Positions 9,493-17,938 of a DNA stretch of 64,000 nucleotides are shown piece after piece. Numbering within the stretch: position 1 is the stretch's first letter; every line of letters begins with the position of its first letter. A program made the position numbers and the translations under genes. Origin of the DNA: a bacterium (GTDB lineage Bacteria > Bacillota > Clostridia > Oscillospirales > Oscillospiraceae); assembly GCA_004560375.1 (NCBI GenBank), contig SFVC01000005.1:12808-76807 (forward strand). The letters run 5' to 3'. Below the pieces are notes generated by a model. It was given only the letters and a program-made list of their open reading frames with translations, did not search any database and was not told where the DNA came from.

Positions 9493-11340
9493 ATGACATT
9501 CGATGAACTGCGGGACAAGGCCCACGCCCTGCCGCTGAAGCCCGGGGTGTATATCATGCAGAACGCCGCCAGCGAGGTCATCTACGTGGGCAAGGCCAAG
9601 GCGCTGAAAAACCGGGTGAGCCAGTATTTCCAGGATCAGTCCCGGCACAACGAAAAGACCCGGGCCATGGTGAGCCAGATCGACCATTTCGACGTGATCG
9701 TGGTGCAGTCGGAATTTGAGGCGCTGGTGCTGGAGTGCGCCCTCATCAAGCGGCATCAGCCCCGGTATAATATTCTGCTGAAGGACAGCAAGGGCTTCCC
9801 TTACATCCGGCTGTCCCCGGGGGACTACCCGAGATTTTCCCTGGCCGCCCGGGCGGAGGACGACGGGGCCCGGTACTTTGGCCCCTACGGCTCCCGGTTT
9901 GCCAGCCAGGGCATCATCAACGCCCTGCGGGAGGCCCTGCGCCTGCCCGCCTGCCGCCGGAAGTTCCCCAAGGACATCGGGAAGGAGCGGCCCTGCCTCA
10001 ACTTCCACATGGGTGTGTGCGACGGCTACTGCCGCCCCGAGATGGATCAGTCCCAGTACAGGCGCTCCATCGACCAGGCGGTGCGGCTGCTGGAGGGGCG
10101 GCTGGACGAGGTGGTGGACGAGCTGACGGCGGAGATGGATCTGGCGGCGGAGGAGCTGCGGTTTGAGAAGGCCGCCCAGCTCCGGGACCGCATCCGGGCC
10201 ATCCAGCTGCTGTCCACCCGGCAGAAGGCGGTGGCGGGCTCCCTGGCGGACACCGACGTGGTGGGCTACCACCGGGGCGAGGCCAAGAGCTGCTTTGTGG
10301 TGCTGCACTACATCGGCGGCGAGCTGGCGGCCAAGGACTGGGAGCTGCTGGCCGTCCCCATGGAGGACGAGCAGACCACCGTCTCCACCCTGGCGGCCCA
10401 GTATTACGGCGGGCGGGGCCAGCTGCCCCGGCAGATCCTGCTGCCCTGCGACATCGACGAGCAGGTGGAGTTGGCCCGTATGCTCACCGAGGCGGTGGGC
10501 CGGAAGGTGGAGGTGCTCACCCCCCAGCGGGGGGCCAAGATGGAGCTGGTACGTCTGGCCAACGAGAACGCCGCCGAGGAGGTGCTCCGGGCCACCACGG
10601 CGGAGGAGCGCCGCTCCAAGCTCACCGAGGCCCTGGGGGCCCTGCTGGGGCTGGACGGGCCGCCTCACCGGATCGAGGCCTTCGACATCTCCAACACGGG
10701 CAGCTCGGACATTGTGGCGTCTATGACCGTCCACATCGACGGCAGGCCGCTGAAGCGGGACTACCGCCATTTCAAGCTGAAGGATATGCCCCACGCCGAC
10801 GACTACGCCTCCATGGAGCAGGTGGTGGAGCGGCGGTTCCGGCGCTGGCTGGACGGGGACGAAAAATTTGCCGACAGGCCCGACCTGCTGCTCATCGACG
10901 GCGGCGCGGGGCAGGTGAGGGCGGCCCGGGAGGCGCTGGACAAGCTGGGCTTAGGCGACATCCCGGCCTACGGCATGGTGAAGGACAACCGCCACCGCAC
11001 CCGGGCCCTCCAGGCCGGGGACGGCCGGGAGATCGGCATCCAGTCCAACCAGGCCCTGTTCGCCATGATCGGCCGGATTCAGGAGGAGACCCACCGCTTT
11101 GCCATCGAGTTCCACCGCCAGCAGCAGGCGGGGCATCTGAAGGGCTCGGCGCTGGACGGCGTCCCCGGGGTGGGGCCCGCCCGGAAGGCCCAGCTCCTGA
11201 AGGCGTTCAAGAGTGTGAAGGCGGTACGGGCGGCCTCGCTGGAGGAGCTGGCGGCGGTGGTGCCGAAGAATACCGCCCAGGCGGTCTATCTGCACTTCCA
11301 CCCCCAGCAGAAGGAGACGGAACAGGAGGAAACGCCATGA
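9493..11340 (+). CDS. uvrC: Excinuclease ABC subunit C
   Basis: 615 aa. GIY-YIG nuclease (about 15-95, GVYIM...IYVGKA) for the 3' cut, UVR domain (about 195-235) for UvrB contact, an RNase H-like domain (about 375-535) for the 5' cut, and C-terminal helix-hairpin-helix repeats (about 555-605). Start ATG 9493 is chosen for its AAGGAG; the open frame extends 18 codons upstream into the terminator. The stop overlaps rsmD by 4 bp (ATGA). Confidence 0.96.
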   Translation: MTFDELRDKAHALPLKPGVYIMQNAASEVIYVGKAKALKNRVSQYFQDQSRHNEKTRAMVSQIDHFDVIVVQSEFEALVLECALIKRHQPRYNILLKDSKGFPYIRLSPGDYPRFSLAARAEDDGARYFGPYGSRFASQGIINALREALRLPACRRKFPKDIGKERPCLNFHMGVCDGYCRPEMDQSQYRRSIDQAVRLLEGRLDEVVDELTAEMDLAAEELRFEKAAQLRDRIRAIQLLSTRQKAVAGSLADTDVVGYHRGEAKSCFVVLHYIGGELAAKDWELLAVPMEDEQTTVSTLAAQYYGGRGQLPRQILLPCDIDEQVELARMLTEAVGRKVEVLTPQRGAKMELVRLANENAAEEVLRATTAEERRSKLTEALGALLGLDGPPHRIEAFDISNTGSSDIVASMTVHIDGRPLKRDYRHFKLKDMPHADDYASMEQVVERRFRRWLDGDEKFADRPDLLLIDGGAGQVRAAREALDKLGLGDIPAYGMVKDNRHRTRALQAGDGREIGIQSNQALFAMIGRIQEETHRFAIEFHRQQQAGHLKGSALDGVPGVGPARKAQLLKAFKSVKAVRAASLEELAAVVPKNTAQAVYLHFHPQQKETEQEETP

Positions 11341-11888
11341 GAGTGATCACGGGAACCGCCCGGGGGCGGCGGCTGGCGGAGCTACCCGGGCTGGATACCC
11401 GGCCCACCACGGATCGGGTGAAGGAGGGGCTGTTTAGCGCCATCCAGTTCGACATCGAGGGCAGGCGGGTGCTGGATCTGTTTGCCGGCACCGGCCAGCT
11501 GGGCATCGAGTGCCTGAGCCGGGGGGCGGCCTTCTGCGACTTTGTGGACAGCGCCCCCAAGGCGCTGGAGGTGGTGCGGAAAAATATCCGCACCTGCGGT
11601 TTTGAGGGACGTTGCGCCTGCCACGGGAAGGATTTCGCCGCTTATCTCAACCGTTGCCGGGAGAAATATGGGCTGGTGTTTCTGGATCCTCCCTATGCCT
11701 CGGGAAACCTGGAACGGGCCCTGGAGCTCATCGCGGCGATTGACATCGTGGTAGAACATGGTATAATAGTGTGCGAAAGTCCGGCGGATCACAGCCTGCC
11801 GGAGCTGCCCGCCCCCTATGAGAAGGGGAGGGAGTACCGCTATGGGAAGATCAAATTCACCCTGTACCGCAGGAGGACGAGCCCATGA
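11337..11888 (+). CDS. rsmD: 16S rRNA (guanine-966-N2)-methyltransferase RsmD
   Basis: 183 aa. SAM-binding motif LDLFAGTGQLGIECLSRGA (about 43-61) and the N6/N2-methyltransferase catalytic motif DPPY (in FLDPPYASG) are clear; the RGRRL stretch near the start is typical of RsmD. It overlaps uvrC and coaD by 4 bp on either side, giving a tightly coupled uvrC-rsmD-coaD operon. The pairing with coaD is conserved across bacteria. Confidence 0.95.
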   Translation: MRVITGTARGRRLAELPGLDTRPTTDRVKEGLFSAIQFDIEGRRVLDLFAGTGQLGIECLSRGAAFCDFVDSAPKALEVVRKNIRTCGFEGRCACHGKDFAAYLNRCREKYGLVFLDPPYASGNLERALELIAAIDIVVEHGIIVCESPADHSLPELPAPYEKGREYRYGKIKFTLYRRRTSP

Positions 11889-12385
11889 GACGAGCCATCT
11901 ATCCCGGCAGCTTCGACCCGGTGACCCTGGGACACCTGGACGTCATCAAGCGGGCGGCTGTCATCTTTGACGAGCTGATCGTGTGCGTCAGCGTAAACTC
12001 CGCCAAGGATTCCGGCCTGTTCTCCCCGGAGGAACGGGTGGAGCTGATCCGGCGGGTGACGGAGGATCTGCCCAACGTGACGGTGGATTGCTCCCGGGAG
12101 TTGGTGGCAAATTATGCCCGGCGCAACCGATCCCGGGTGTTGGTGAAGGGGCTGCGGGCGGTATCCGACTACGAGACGGAGATCCAGATGGCCATGATCA
12201 ACGCCAAGCTCAATGCCAAGCTGGACACAGTATTTTTGTACACCCGCCCCAAGTATGCCTATCTCAGCTCCACGGTGGTGAAAGAGATGGCCCGATATGG
12301 GGCGGATCTGTCCGACTTTGTGCCCCGGCAGATCATCGAGGAGGTGCGCGCCAAGGTGGCGGCGGCCGATCCCCGGGAGCTCTGA
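11885..12385 (+). CDS. coaD: Phosphopantetheine adenylyltransferase
   Basis: 166 aa, hexameric PPAT family length. The nucleotidyltransferase motif T-x-G-H is in YPGSFDPVTLGHLDVI (His17), and YLSSTVVKE is the second nucleotide-binding motif near residue 127. It makes dephospho-CoA from ATP and 4'-phosphopantetheine, the penultimate step of CoA synthesis. The ATGA overlap with rsmD implies coupling. Confidence 0.96.
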   Translation: MRRAIYPGSFDPVTLGHLDVIKRAAVIFDELIVCVSVNSAKDSGLFSPEERVELIRRVTEDLPNVTVDCSRELVANYARRNRSRVLVKGLRAVSDYETEIQMAMINAKLNAKLDTVFLYTRPKYAYLSSTVVKEMARYGADLSDFVPRQIIEEVRAKVAAADPREL

Positions 12386-12430
12386 CCGGGTTACCCCTGA
12401 AACCCATTGATAAAGGAGAGGATCCAAGAT

Positions 12431-12949
12431 ATGGCGACTGCCGTAGATGAACTGCTGGACATGCTGTTTGATATGATCGACGAGGCAAAGAATGCCGCGT
12501 TCAGCGGGGAAAAGTGCGTGATCGACCGGGACAAGGCGCTGGATCTCATTGAGGACGCCAAAAAGCAGCTCCCGGTGGATCTGGCCGAGGCCCGGAAGAT
12601 CCTCAGCGCCCGGAACGAGTATATTGCCACGGCCAAGCGGGAGGCGGAGGAGATCCGCAAGCGGGCCGAGATCGAGGCCAACCAGATGGTGAGCGAGGCC
12701 CCCGTGATGAACCAGGCCCGGCAGAAGGCCCGGGAGATCGTGGCCCACGCCGAGGAGGAGGCCAAAAAGACCTGCCGGGAGACCAACGAATACTGTGTGG
12801 ATCTGTTGCGCCGCACGGAGGACGCCCTGGCCGCCGCCCACGCGGAGATGCGTCAGGTGCACAACCAGTTCCGATCCGGCATGGGCTCCACGGGGGGAGG
12901 CTCCTCCTCCGGGGGGAGCAGGATGTACGACGCCGAGGCCGACGAGTAA
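12431..12949 (+). CDS. Coiled-coil protein of unknown function downstream of coaD
   Basis: 172 aa from ATG 12431, 10 bp after AAAGGAGAGG; the longer frame starting at a TTG overlaps that ribosome site and is rejected. Residues 45-145 are strongly helical and charged (Glu/Lys/Ala/Arg-rich), resembling stalk proteins such as ATP-synthase b or V-type subunit H, after which such proteins are often named. The end is Gly/Ser-rich and flexible. No membrane segment is seen. It follows coaD by 45 bp, an arrangement I recall from other Clostridia; function unknown. Confidence 0.75.
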   Translation: MATAVDELLDMLFDMIDEAKNAAFSGEKCVIDRDKALDLIEDAKKQLPVDLAEARKILSARNEYIATAKREAEEIRKRAEIEANQMVSEAPVMNQARQKAREIVAHAEEEAKKTCRETNEYCVDLLRRTEDALAAAHAEMRQVHNQFRSGMGSTGGGSSSGGSRMYDAEADE

Positions 12950-13110
12950 TACTGTTTCTTGATAAAAAGGTTAAAACCTCTTTATCGCGGCGCTTCGCGC
13001 CGCCGCGCCTGCGGCGCGTCAAGAAAAGTATTGACAACATTCTTGACGGCTTCGCCGTCGGGCCGCGTTCCGCGGCCCCATAAAACGGTTTCACCGTTTT
13101 ATGAAGAATT
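12947..13110. other. Six consecutive hairpins forming two apparent three-arm junctions
   Basis: Part of a 448-bp gene-free gap. Hairpins: 12961-12986 (11 bp, one mismatch), 12987-13003 (7 bp, loop TTC), 13004-13018 (6 bp, loop TGC), 13045-13059 (6 bp, loop TTC), 13060-13078 (8 bp, loop TTC), 13080-13102 (10 bp, loop TTC). The first three are enclosed by pairing of 12948-12962 with 13019-13032, the last three by ATTCTT 13039-13044 with AAGAAT 13104-13109. No open frame with a ribosome site runs through it. It could be a structured RNA or a small mobile repeat; I cannot assign a known family. Confidence 0.7.
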
Positions 13111-13148
13111 AGTATAAGGCTCAAAATATGGGACAACAAAAACAGAGG

Positions 13149-13183
13149 AAAGCCCGCCGTGTATGGACACGGCGGGCTTTTTT
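13149..13183. terminator. Strong intrinsic terminator
   Basis: Perfect 14-bp stem (13149-13162 with 13167-13180), loop ATGG, then a T-run to 13183; an A-run on the left arm makes it usable on both strands. It isolates the mraZ promoter from upstream transcription. Confidence 0.95.
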
Positions 13184-13303
13184 GCACACAATTTCAGAAA
13201 AGAGGCGGGCCGGGGGGCTGGGCTGGAACTGCATAAAACAAATGTTTGTACGAACAAATGGTTGATGAAAGCCAAAAAAGCCAATTCGGGCGGAAAAAAG
13301 TTC

Positions 13304-13332
13304 TTGCTTTTTCCTGGAGGGTAGAGTATACT
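13304..13332 (+). promoter_or_regulatory. Promoter of the mraZ division/wall cluster
   Basis: TTGCTT (13304-13309), 17-bp spacer, TATACT (13327-13332). It drives mraZ and probably much of the following cluster. Confidence 0.75.
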
Positions 13333-13343
13333 GAAAAACACAA

Positions 13344-13389
13344 TGGAGTGAAATGGAGGAAATCTTCTATTTCATGGAGTAGATTGGAG
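13344..13389 (+). promoter_or_regulatory. Likely MraZ operator: four TGGAG repeats
   Basis: TGGAG occurs at 13344, 13354, 13375 and 13385: two pairs, each with 10-bp spacing, just after the promoter. MraZ proteins bind short direct repeats with one-helical-turn spacing upstream of their own gene, so autoregulation is the natural inference. The last repeat also forms the mraZ ribosome site (TGGAGG, 7 bp before ATG 13398), so MraZ binding and translation initiation share sequence. Confidence 0.65.
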
Positions 13390-13397
13390 GGAAAGAG

Positions 13398-13814
13398 ATG
13401 ACCGGCACCTATGAGCACAGCATCGACGCCGCCGGTCGTCTCATCGTGCCCTCCAAGCTACGGGACAAGCTGGGCGATACCTTTTACCTGGCGGTGGGGG
13501 TGAAGGAGAACCTGACCCTCTACCCCATGGAGACGTGGGACAAGCTCCGGGCCAGGGTGTCCGAGCTGTCCACCACCGACGCGGCGGCCATGGATCTGTT
13601 CTTTGCCAGCGCCCAGCTGTGCGAGGCGGACAAGCAGTGGCGCTTTCAGATCCCCTCCTACCTGAAGGACTACGCCAAGATCGACAAGGACGTGGTGGTG
13701 ACGGGCAACAACGACCGGGCCCAGATCTGGAGCGCGGAGAACTGGAAGGCCAAGACCCGCCAGCAGCTCAACCCCGAAACCATCGCCAACCTGATGAAGA
13801 ACCTGGGGATTTGA
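13398..13814 (+). CDS. mraZ: Transcriptional regulator MraZ
   Basis: 138 aa with two AbrB-like SpoVT halves (about 5-50 and 80-125), starting TGTYEHSIDAAGRLIVPSKLR, the family hallmark DxxGR. MraZ controls the division and cell-wall cluster it heads. Its stop is 1 bp before the rsmH start, so the two are cotranscribed. TGGAGG precedes the ATG. Confidence 0.96.
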   Translation: MTGTYEHSIDAAGRLIVPSKLRDKLGDTFYLAVGVKENLTLYPMETWDKLRARVSELSTTDAAAMDLFFASAQLCEADKQWRFQIPSYLKDYAKIDKDVVVTGNNDRAQIWSAENWKAKTRQQLNPETIANLMKNLGI

Positions 13815-13815
13815 T

Positions 13816-14748
13816 ATGGAATACACCCACAAGCCGGTGCTGCTGAAGGAGTGCCTGGACGGTTTGAACATCCGCCCCGGCGGGATCTATGTGGACGGCA
13901 CCCTGGGCCGGGCGGGCCACGCCCGGGAGATCGCGGCGCGACTGACGGAGGGGCGGCTCATCGCCATCGACCGGGACAAGGCCGCCCTGGACGCCGCCCC
14001 CGCCCGGTTCGGAAATCTGATGGATCGGGTGACCCTGGTGCGGGGGAACTTCGGGGAGCTGCCCCACATCCTCTCCCGGCTGGGCGTTGCCGGGGTGGAC
14101 GGGATGCTGTTTGACTTCGGGGTGTCCTCTCCCCAGTTGGACGACGGCGGCCGGGGGTTCTCCTACCTCCAGGACGCAACCCTGGATATGCGAATGGATC
14201 AGTCCTCCCCCCTCACCGCCCGGGAGGTGGTGAACGGCTGGGACTATGAGGAGTTGCGCCGCATCCTCTGGCAGTACGGCGAGGAGCGGTACTCCGGCCC
14301 CATCGCCGCGGCCATTGTCCGGCGGCGGGAGGAGCGCCCCATCGAGACCACCGGAGAGCTGGCGGAGCTCATCCGCGCCGCCATGCCCGCCAAGGCCCGG
14401 CGGGAAAAGCAGCACCCCGCCAAGCGCTCCTTCCAGGCCATCCGCATCGCGGTGAACGACGAGTTGGGCGAGGTGGAGCGGCTGCTGGGCGGCATCCTGC
14501 CCCTGCTGAATCCGGGGGGGCGGCTGGCTGTCATCTCCTTCCACTCTCTGGAGGATCGGCTGGTGAAAACCGCCTTCGGGGATTGGGCCAGGGGCTGCAC
14601 CTGCCCGCCGGATTTCCCGGTGTGCGTGTGCGGCAAGCGCCCCAGGGTGAAACTCATCGGGAAGAGGCCCATTACGGCGGGAGAGCAGGAGTTGACGGAA
14701 AACCCCCGGGCCCGCAGCGCCAAGCTGCGCCTCGCGGAAAAGCTATAA
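13816..14748 (+). CDS. rsmH: 16S rRNA (cytosine-1402-N4)-methyltransferase RsmH
   Basis: 310 aa. Starts with the typical HKPVLLKECLDGL, followed by the SAM motif VDGTLGRAGHA (about 32-42) and the conserved FDFGVSSPQLDDGGRGFSY and SFHSLEDRLVK segments. It methylates C1402 in the ribosomal P site. It is second in the cluster as in most bacteria. Confidence 0.97.
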   Translation: MEYTHKPVLLKECLDGLNIRPGGIYVDGTLGRAGHAREIAARLTEGRLIAIDRDKAALDAAPARFGNLMDRVTLVRGNFGELPHILSRLGVAGVDGMLFDFGVSSPQLDDGGRGFSYLQDATLDMRMDQSSPLTAREVVNGWDYEELRRILWQYGEERYSGPIAAAIVRRREERPIETTGELAELIRAAMPAKARREKQHPAKRSFQAIRIAVNDELGEVERLLGGILPLLNPGGRLAVISFHSLEDRLVKTAFGDWARGCTCPPDFPVCVCGKRPRVKLIGKRPITAGEQELTENPRARSAKLRLAEKL

Positions 14749-14808
14749 ACCCCGAACCCCGCGGGCGTGCGGCGGGAAGCAGGGGGCCACACAAAGGAGA
14801 CGTGTTCC

Positions 14809-15381
14809 ATGGCAGAGCAGAGGAGAAACAGAAGATACCGCACCAGCGGCAACGTGGCCTACCAGCCCGAGGTGGAGCAGGAGCCCCTGCGGGAGGAGCC
14901 TGCCCGGCGAGAGCGGATTCACGGCAATACCGTCCGCCGTCCGGAACCCGCCCGCCGCCCGTCCATCCAGCCCCGCCGCCGTCCGGCCCGTCGGCCCGAC
15001 GTACAGGTACGCACCCAGACCGCCGTGGCGCCCTTCGCCGTGGTGGGGGTGTTCGCCGTGCTGGTGTGCACCCTGCTGCTGGTGGTGAGCATCGCCCAAC
15101 TGGCGGTGGCCAACTACGACATGGTGGAGCTGCGGGGCGAGCTGGCCGATCTCCAGGACGAGGGCCGGATGCTCCAGGCCAAGTATGAACTGGTTTTCGA
15201 TTTGGAGGCCATTGAGAAGCAGTTCCTGTCCGACGGCTCCATGGTACGGGGCCGGGCGGGGCAGACGGTCTATCTGGATCTGTCCGAGCCGGACAGCGTG
15301 GTGTATTACGACGGGGCGGGGGAGGGACTTTCCGCCCTGCTCCAGAGGGCGGAGCAGTATCTGGCAAATCTGCTGTCATAA
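14809..15381 (+). CDS. ftsL: FtsL-like septum protein
   Basis: 190 aa from ATG 14809 (AAAGGAG 9 bp upstream). A long basic, disordered cytoplasmic part (1-65, Arg/Pro-rich) precedes one membrane helix (about 68-92) and a short extracytoplasmic coiled coil (about 95-125). This is the FtsL/DivIC bitopic layout, and the slot between rsmH and the transpeptidase is that of ftsL. FtsL bridges FtsQ and the FtsW-PBP pair. The cytoplasmic tail is longer than in B. subtilis FtsL. Confidence 0.8.
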   Translation: MAEQRRNRRYRTSGNVAYQPEVEQEPLREEPARRERIHGNTVRRPEPARRPSIQPRRRPARRPDVQVRTQTAVAPFAVVGVFAVLVCTLLLVVSIAQLAVANYDMVELRGELADLQDEGRMLQAKYELVFDLEAIEKQFLSDGSMVRGRAGQTVYLDLSEPDSVVYYDGAGEGLSALLQRAEQYLANLLS

Positions 15382-15425
15382 GCGGACAGGCGGGGCACAT
15401 AAACTTGCCATAGACAGAAGACGCC

Positions 15426-15458
15426 GGGGCGCGAGAAATGATAGGTTTCCCGCGCCCC
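15426..15458 (+). terminator. Hairpin between ftsL and the PBP gene
   Basis: Stem GGGGCGCGAGAAA (15426-15438) pairs with 15446-15458 with one A-C mismatch; a pyrimidine-rich but interrupted tail follows. It may work as a partial terminator that lowers expression of downstream wall genes, or stabilise a processed end. Confidence 0.5.
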
Positions 15459-15487
15459 TCTTTCCCATTTTCTTGGAGGTAACCCCT

Positions 15488-17926
15488 ATGCAGGATCCCA
15501 AACGAACGCCCCGCAGCCGCGACCACGGCCGGAGCAACCGCAGTCTGTTCCGGCGCACCATCGCCCTGATGCTGGCGCTGGGGATCGGGCTGTTTATCCC
15601 CCTGGTGGGGCAGCTCTACAAGCTTCAGATCGTGGAGCACGCCCAGTGGGAGGAGAAGGCCGCCATCCAGCAGACCAAGAGCATCTCCGTCAACGCCAAC
15701 CGGGGGGCCATCTACGACCGGGAGGGCCGCACCATGGCCATGTCCGCCACGGTCTACAAGCTGATCCTGTCCCCCCTGGATCTGTACAACTCGGTAAAGC
15801 AGGAGGACTACAAGGACAAGGAGGGGAAGCCGGATCCGGACGCCTACAAGCAGGCCCTCTACGACCGGCGGAAGCTCATTGTGGATTGGCTGGCGGAGAC
15901 CTTCGACTACGACGAGGACTGGCTCTGGAAGCAGATGGAGAAGACCAACAACGCCTGGATCGAGCTGGAGACCGAGATGGAGGAGGAGGACGCGGAAAAA
16001 GTCCGAACCTTCACCAGCAAGAACCGGATCACCGGCCTGCTCTATCCCACCCCCTCCAGCAAGCGGTACTACCCCTTCTCCTCGGTGGGCTCCCACGTGC
16101 TGGGCTATCTGTCCCAGAACGAGAACAGCGGCGACCGGAAGGTGGGCGCCCAGGGCATCGAGGCGGTGTACGAGGACGTGCTGTCCGGGGATCTGGGCCG
16201 GGTGGTGACCTCCAAGAACGGCGCGGGCATGGAGATGATCTCCGGCTACGAGATGATCTTTGACGCGGAGGACGGCTGCGACGTGACCCTCACCCTGGAC
16301 GAGCGGATCCAGGCCATGCTGGAGCAGACCCTGGAGGAGGGCATCGAGACCTATGACGTGCAGAACGGGGCCTTCGGCCTGGTGATCAACCCCAAGACCG
16401 GGGCGGTGCTGGCCATGGCCAGCAGCCCGGACTTCGACCCCAACAACTACTCCAAGATCCTCAACGAGGATCTGCAGCAGGAGCTGGCGGAGGTGGCGGC
16501 GGAGAAAGGGGAGGACAGCGAGGAGTACGGCAAGGTGTGGAAAGAGACCTGGGATAAGCAGATGAGAAACCGCACCCTGTCGGAGGCCTACGAGCCCGGC
16601 TCCGTGTTCAAGCCCATCACCGTGTCCATGGCGCTGGAGGAGGGGGTCATCTCCATGAACGACCACTTCCAGTGCAACGGCAGCAAGGTGGTGGGGGATC
16701 GTACCATCAGCTGCCACAAGCGCGGCGGCCACGGCGACCAGGTTCTGACCAAGGCCGTGGGCAACTCCTGCAACGTGGCCCTGATGAATATTGCCGAGCG
16801 GATGGGCCCGGACATTATGTGGAAGTATTTCGGGGACTTCGGCCTGTTCGACCACACCGGCATCGACCTGGCCGGGGAAGGGGAGGACGTGTTCTGGCCG
16901 GAGAGCTCCTTCAAGGGCCCCTACGGGGCCCAGTCGGTGGCGGTCAGCTCTTTTGGCCAGCGGTTTAAAGTGACCCCCATCCAGATGATCACTGCCTTCG
17001 CCGCCGTCATCAACGGCGGGCACCTGCTCCAGCCCTATGTGGTGCAGTCCATCGCCGACGGGGATGGGAACACCGTGTTCTACCACGAAACCACCGAGGT
17101 GCGCCAGGTGATCAGCGAGGACACGTCGGATAAGGTGCGGGGCATCCTGGAGAGTGTTGTGGCCAACGACTCCGGCCACAACGCCAGCATGAACGGCTAC
17201 CGCATCGGCGGCAAGACGGGTACGTCGGAGCTGCTGGATCGGGAGAACAACCCGGACTATCCGGATTACAATAAGGACGTCATGTGTTCCTTCATGGGCT
17301 TCGCCCCGGCGGACGACCCGGAGGTGCTGGTGCTGCTGGTGTACGACACCCCCAAGCGGGACGGCCCCGGATCCAGCTATACGGCGTCGGGCACTTATAT
17401 CAGCGGCGGCAATATCGCCGCCCCCATGGCGGGCCAGCTCATCGCCAGCATTCTGGACTACATTGGCATCGAGCGGGTCTATTCTGAGGATGAGCTGTCC
17501 GGGCCGGACACCCCCATGCCCAAGGTGACGGGCAGCGAGCTGACGGTGGCCAAGGGCACGCTGCAAAATGCGGGCTTTGAGTGCCGCACGGTGGGTACGG
17601 GCAGCATCGTCCAGGGTCAGGTGCCGGCGGCGGGCGTGTCCATCCCCGGCGGCTCCACGGTGGTGCTCTATCTGGGGGAGGACGCGCCCACGGAGCAGGT
17701 GGCGGTGCCCAGCCTGGCGGGGCTGACCCCCACCCAGACCAAGAACAAGCTAGAGGAGCTGGGCCTGTTCATGCGGGCCAGCGGCGTGGTGGACTTTAAC
17801 GATCCCAGCGTTGAGGGAGCCAGCCAATCCATTGACGAGGGCACCATGGTGACCCCTGGCACCGTGGTGGAGGTGCGGTTCGTGAGCAGTGTGGAATATG
17901 GCGACCAGGGCAGAATTGGCGACTAA
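15488..17926 (+). CDS. PASTA-domain penicillin-binding protein (SpoVD/FtsI class B transpeptidase)
   Basis: 812 aa from ATG 15488 (GGAGG 8 bp upstream). Short cytoplasmic basic end, one membrane helix (about 22-42), dimerisation domain (about 60-260), transpeptidase with catalytic Ser372 in SVFK, SCN motif at 427-429 and KTGT at 576-579, then two PASTA domains (about 677-742 and 745-808). Class B PBPs crosslink septal peptidoglycan together with the SEDS polymerase FtsW, encoded nearby. Two C-terminal PASTA domains resemble SpoVD and PBP2x; with no second copy visible here, vegetative versus spore use cannot be settled. Confidence 0.95.
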   Translation: MQDPKRTPRSRDHGRSNRSLFRRTIALMLALGIGLFIPLVGQLYKLQIVEHAQWEEKAAIQQTKSISVNANRGAIYDREGRTMAMSATVYKLILSPLDLYNSVKQEDYKDKEGKPDPDAYKQALYDRRKLIVDWLAETFDYDEDWLWKQMEKTNNAWIELETEMEEEDAEKVRTFTSKNRITGLLYPTPSSKRYYPFSSVGSHVLGYLSQNENSGDRKVGAQGIEAVYEDVLSGDLGRVVTSKNGAGMEMISGYEMIFDAEDGCDVTLTLDERIQAMLEQTLEEGIETYDVQNGAFGLVINPKTGAVLAMASSPDFDPNNYSKILNEDLQQELAEVAAEKGEDSEEYGKVWKETWDKQMRNRTLSEAYEPGSVFKPITVSMALEEGVISMNDHFQCNGSKVVGDRTISCHKRGGHGDQVLTKAVGNSCNVALMNIAERMGPDIMWKYFGDFGLFDHTGIDLAGEGEDVFWPESSFKGPYGAQSVAVSSFGQRFKVTPIQMITAFAAVINGGHLLQPYVVQSIADGDGNTVFYHETTEVRQVISEDTSDKVRGILESVVANDSGHNASMNGYRIGGKTGTSELLDRENNPDYPDYNKDVMCSFMGFAPADDPEVLVLLVYDTPKRDGPGSSYTASGTYISGGNIAAPMAGQLIASILDYIGIERVYSEDELSGPDTPMPKVTGSELTVAKGTLQNAGFECRTVGTGSIVQGQVPAAGVSIPGGSTVVLYLGEDAPTEQVAVPSLAGLTPTQTKNKLEELGLFMRASGVVDFNDPSVEGASQSIDEGTMVTPGTVVEVRFVSSVEYGDQGRIGD

Positions 17927-17938
17927 AGGACATCGGAT

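Noticed and set aside
12961..13102. Possible CRISPR-like repeat array
   Set aside because: The units are inverted repeats of different sequence with 3-base loops, not identical direct repeats separated by spacers, and there are no cas genes.
14672..17566. Very long open frame on the reverse strand opposite rsmH, ftsL and the PBP
   Set aside because: It is antisense to well-recognised genes, is full of low-complexity His/Gly/Val/Leu, has no ribosome site, and is a normal by-product of high GC at third codon positions. The same holds for the long frames opposite uvrC, the hydratase, leuA, glgA and glgP.
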